Assembly: GCA_047967505.1 (NCBI GenBank)
Contig: CM106538.1
Length of the DNA stretch: 64,000 nt
Source of the DNA: Dipteris shenzhenensis
Taxonomy: Eukaryota > Polypodiophyta > Polypodiopsida > Gleicheniales
Direction: 5' to 3' (one strand)
Within the stretch, counting starts at the first letter, position 1. Each line of letters opens with the position of its first letter. A program made the position numbers and the translations under genes. Below, piece by piece: positions 63,132 through 64,000 of this stretch. The notes under the pieces are model-generated. The model saw only the letters and a program-made list of their open reading frames with translations, did no database searches and was not told where the DNA came from.

Positions 63132-64000
63132 TGGAAAGCAGGGCAGGAGCCGGGAGAGAAGGAATGCAAGGTGGGAAGGCAGAATGGCAAGGGGGTCGAG
63201 ACGGGGGCAGTAAAAGGCTGTATTCCATGTAGAGCAATATGGGTTTGTACAAGCAGTACGGACGAAGGGGTTGGAAGGGGATGGGATAGGGCACACCTAT
63301 GAGCAAAAAAGGGGTGGAAGAGAGGGATGGCTGAGTCAATGTAGGAAGGGACCAGGGGTGTGGGCTGAAGGAGTGTGAAATGGGCTGAAGGAGGCAGAGG
63401 TAGAGGCAGGCTAAAGGGGAGGCAGACTGGAGAAACACTGAGGGAGAGGCGAGTTGGAGAGGCGGGCTGGAAGGAGGTGGGATGAGCGAGGAGCACACTG
63501 AAGAGTCCAGGTTCTCAGATCCAAGAAGCCAACATTTCCTGTTGGGCAGCTAAACTCAAACTCTGGTCTGCTTTAGTAGCTGTTTGTCTTGGGAATGCTT
63601 AGCAAGCTAACACGGCATTTTAATGTATGTTTGCTCATGGAGAGAGTAAACTATCAAACCTCATAGCAGGTTCTATTTGTCATCTTCTAGAGTCCATCCT
63701 ACCACTCAGCCTAAAACATGCCTGCTCAAAGGCACGAATGGGGATTTCCTTATCAGATTTATCTGACTATTCCAATTGGGCCAGGATTTTCCTACTCCCG
63801 ACAATCTGGGTGTATGCGACTTGTAGCCTGAGACTTAAAAAAGTGTCCAAGGTGTCTCTTAATTATGTGAAAAATTTAATGAACCCTCTTGTCACAGATC
63901 TCAATATATTGAGCGTGTTAATATGAAAAACTTTGAAGTTATAAGAACTTTTCCAGGTCCATAATGTGTTTGTTCTGTGCGCAAAATCTACTTAATGTTT
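63131..64000. other. Intron sequence, nothing recognised
   Basis: G/A-rich to 63490, then mixed sequence. Open frames on both strands near the GA/GT runs are low-complexity. A 99-codon frame at 63627-63926 has no motif I recognise. No GH38 exon seen. Confidence 0.5.

Larger units (their letters stand above)
16955..64000 (+). other. Giant intron of alpha-mannosidase, open at the window end (more than 47 kb)
   Basis: The donor GTAAGT at 16955 has no recognised partner exon up to 64000. Everything between is retroelement sequence or unannotated. If the gene is intact, this single intron exceeds 47 kb. An unrecognised short exon inside the interval cannot be excluded by eye. Confidence 0.65.

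Noticed and set aside
62939-63498. Open frames on both strands over the GA/GT microsatellite
   Set aside because: Low-complexity translations (Leu-Ser or Arg-Glu repeats) of a LINE tail, not genes.
63627-63926. 99-codon open frame near the window end as a possible mannosidase exon
   Set aside because: No GH38 motif such as LGIY or LVDR, and no fit to the expected continuation after PVAGNYYP.

Overview
This window looks like one stretch of a large-genome land plant, almost entirely inside introns. The only host gene seen is a GH38 (lysosomal-type) alpha-mannosidase on the + strand. Three small phase-0 exons are readable at 321-368, 502-621 and 16889-16954; they join in frame and carry family hallmarks (FYTDSNGRDFIKR, VRDYRTDW, PVAGNYYP). 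The introns between and after them are 133 bp, about 16.3 kb and more than 47 kb, and hold only transposable elements. Intron size, chromovirus and Copia content, and initiator-tRNA-Met primer sites point to a vascular plant with a very large genome. A fern or other non-flowering lineage is plausible, but the sequence alone does not prove it.

Layout. 1-16888: upstream exons, then a degenerate ~1 kb repeat in three copies (850-7145) interrupted by a non-coding LTR element (1955-4913), then a minus-strand LINE split by a chromodomain Gypsy element (Gypsy-A, 8852-15782). 16955-20608: a head-to-tail pile of minus-strand LINE 3' ends, each starting at a different microsatellite. 20609-28013: Gypsy-B (minus). 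28014-30890 and 37174-38560: LINE sequence split by Copia-A (30891-37173). 38540-39000: a purine tract. 39005-41930: two LINE fragments. 42007-47869: Copia-C (minus). 48045-49148 and 55624-56437: a LINE split by Copia-B (49149-55623). 56568-63130: plus-strand LINE copies ending in A-(GT)n-(GA)n tails, one split by a deleted Gypsy-C (59843-~62447). 63131-64000: nothing recognised.

Five LTR elements have perfect 5-bp target duplications, and all six coding LTR elements sit inside LINE sequence. Copia-B has two LTRs that read identical and one premature stop; Copia-C has one LTR mismatch and one homopolymer frameshift. These are therefore recent arrivals, although every coding unit carries at least one visible lesion.

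The two patterns most worth following are: (1) dense GTACGG/CCGTAC arrays in the 5' leaders of four LTR elements from both superfamilies, with a weaker version in a LINE 5' region; and (2) LINEs of two families whose 3' ends are microsatellites and whose truncated copies are stacked precisely on one another's tails.
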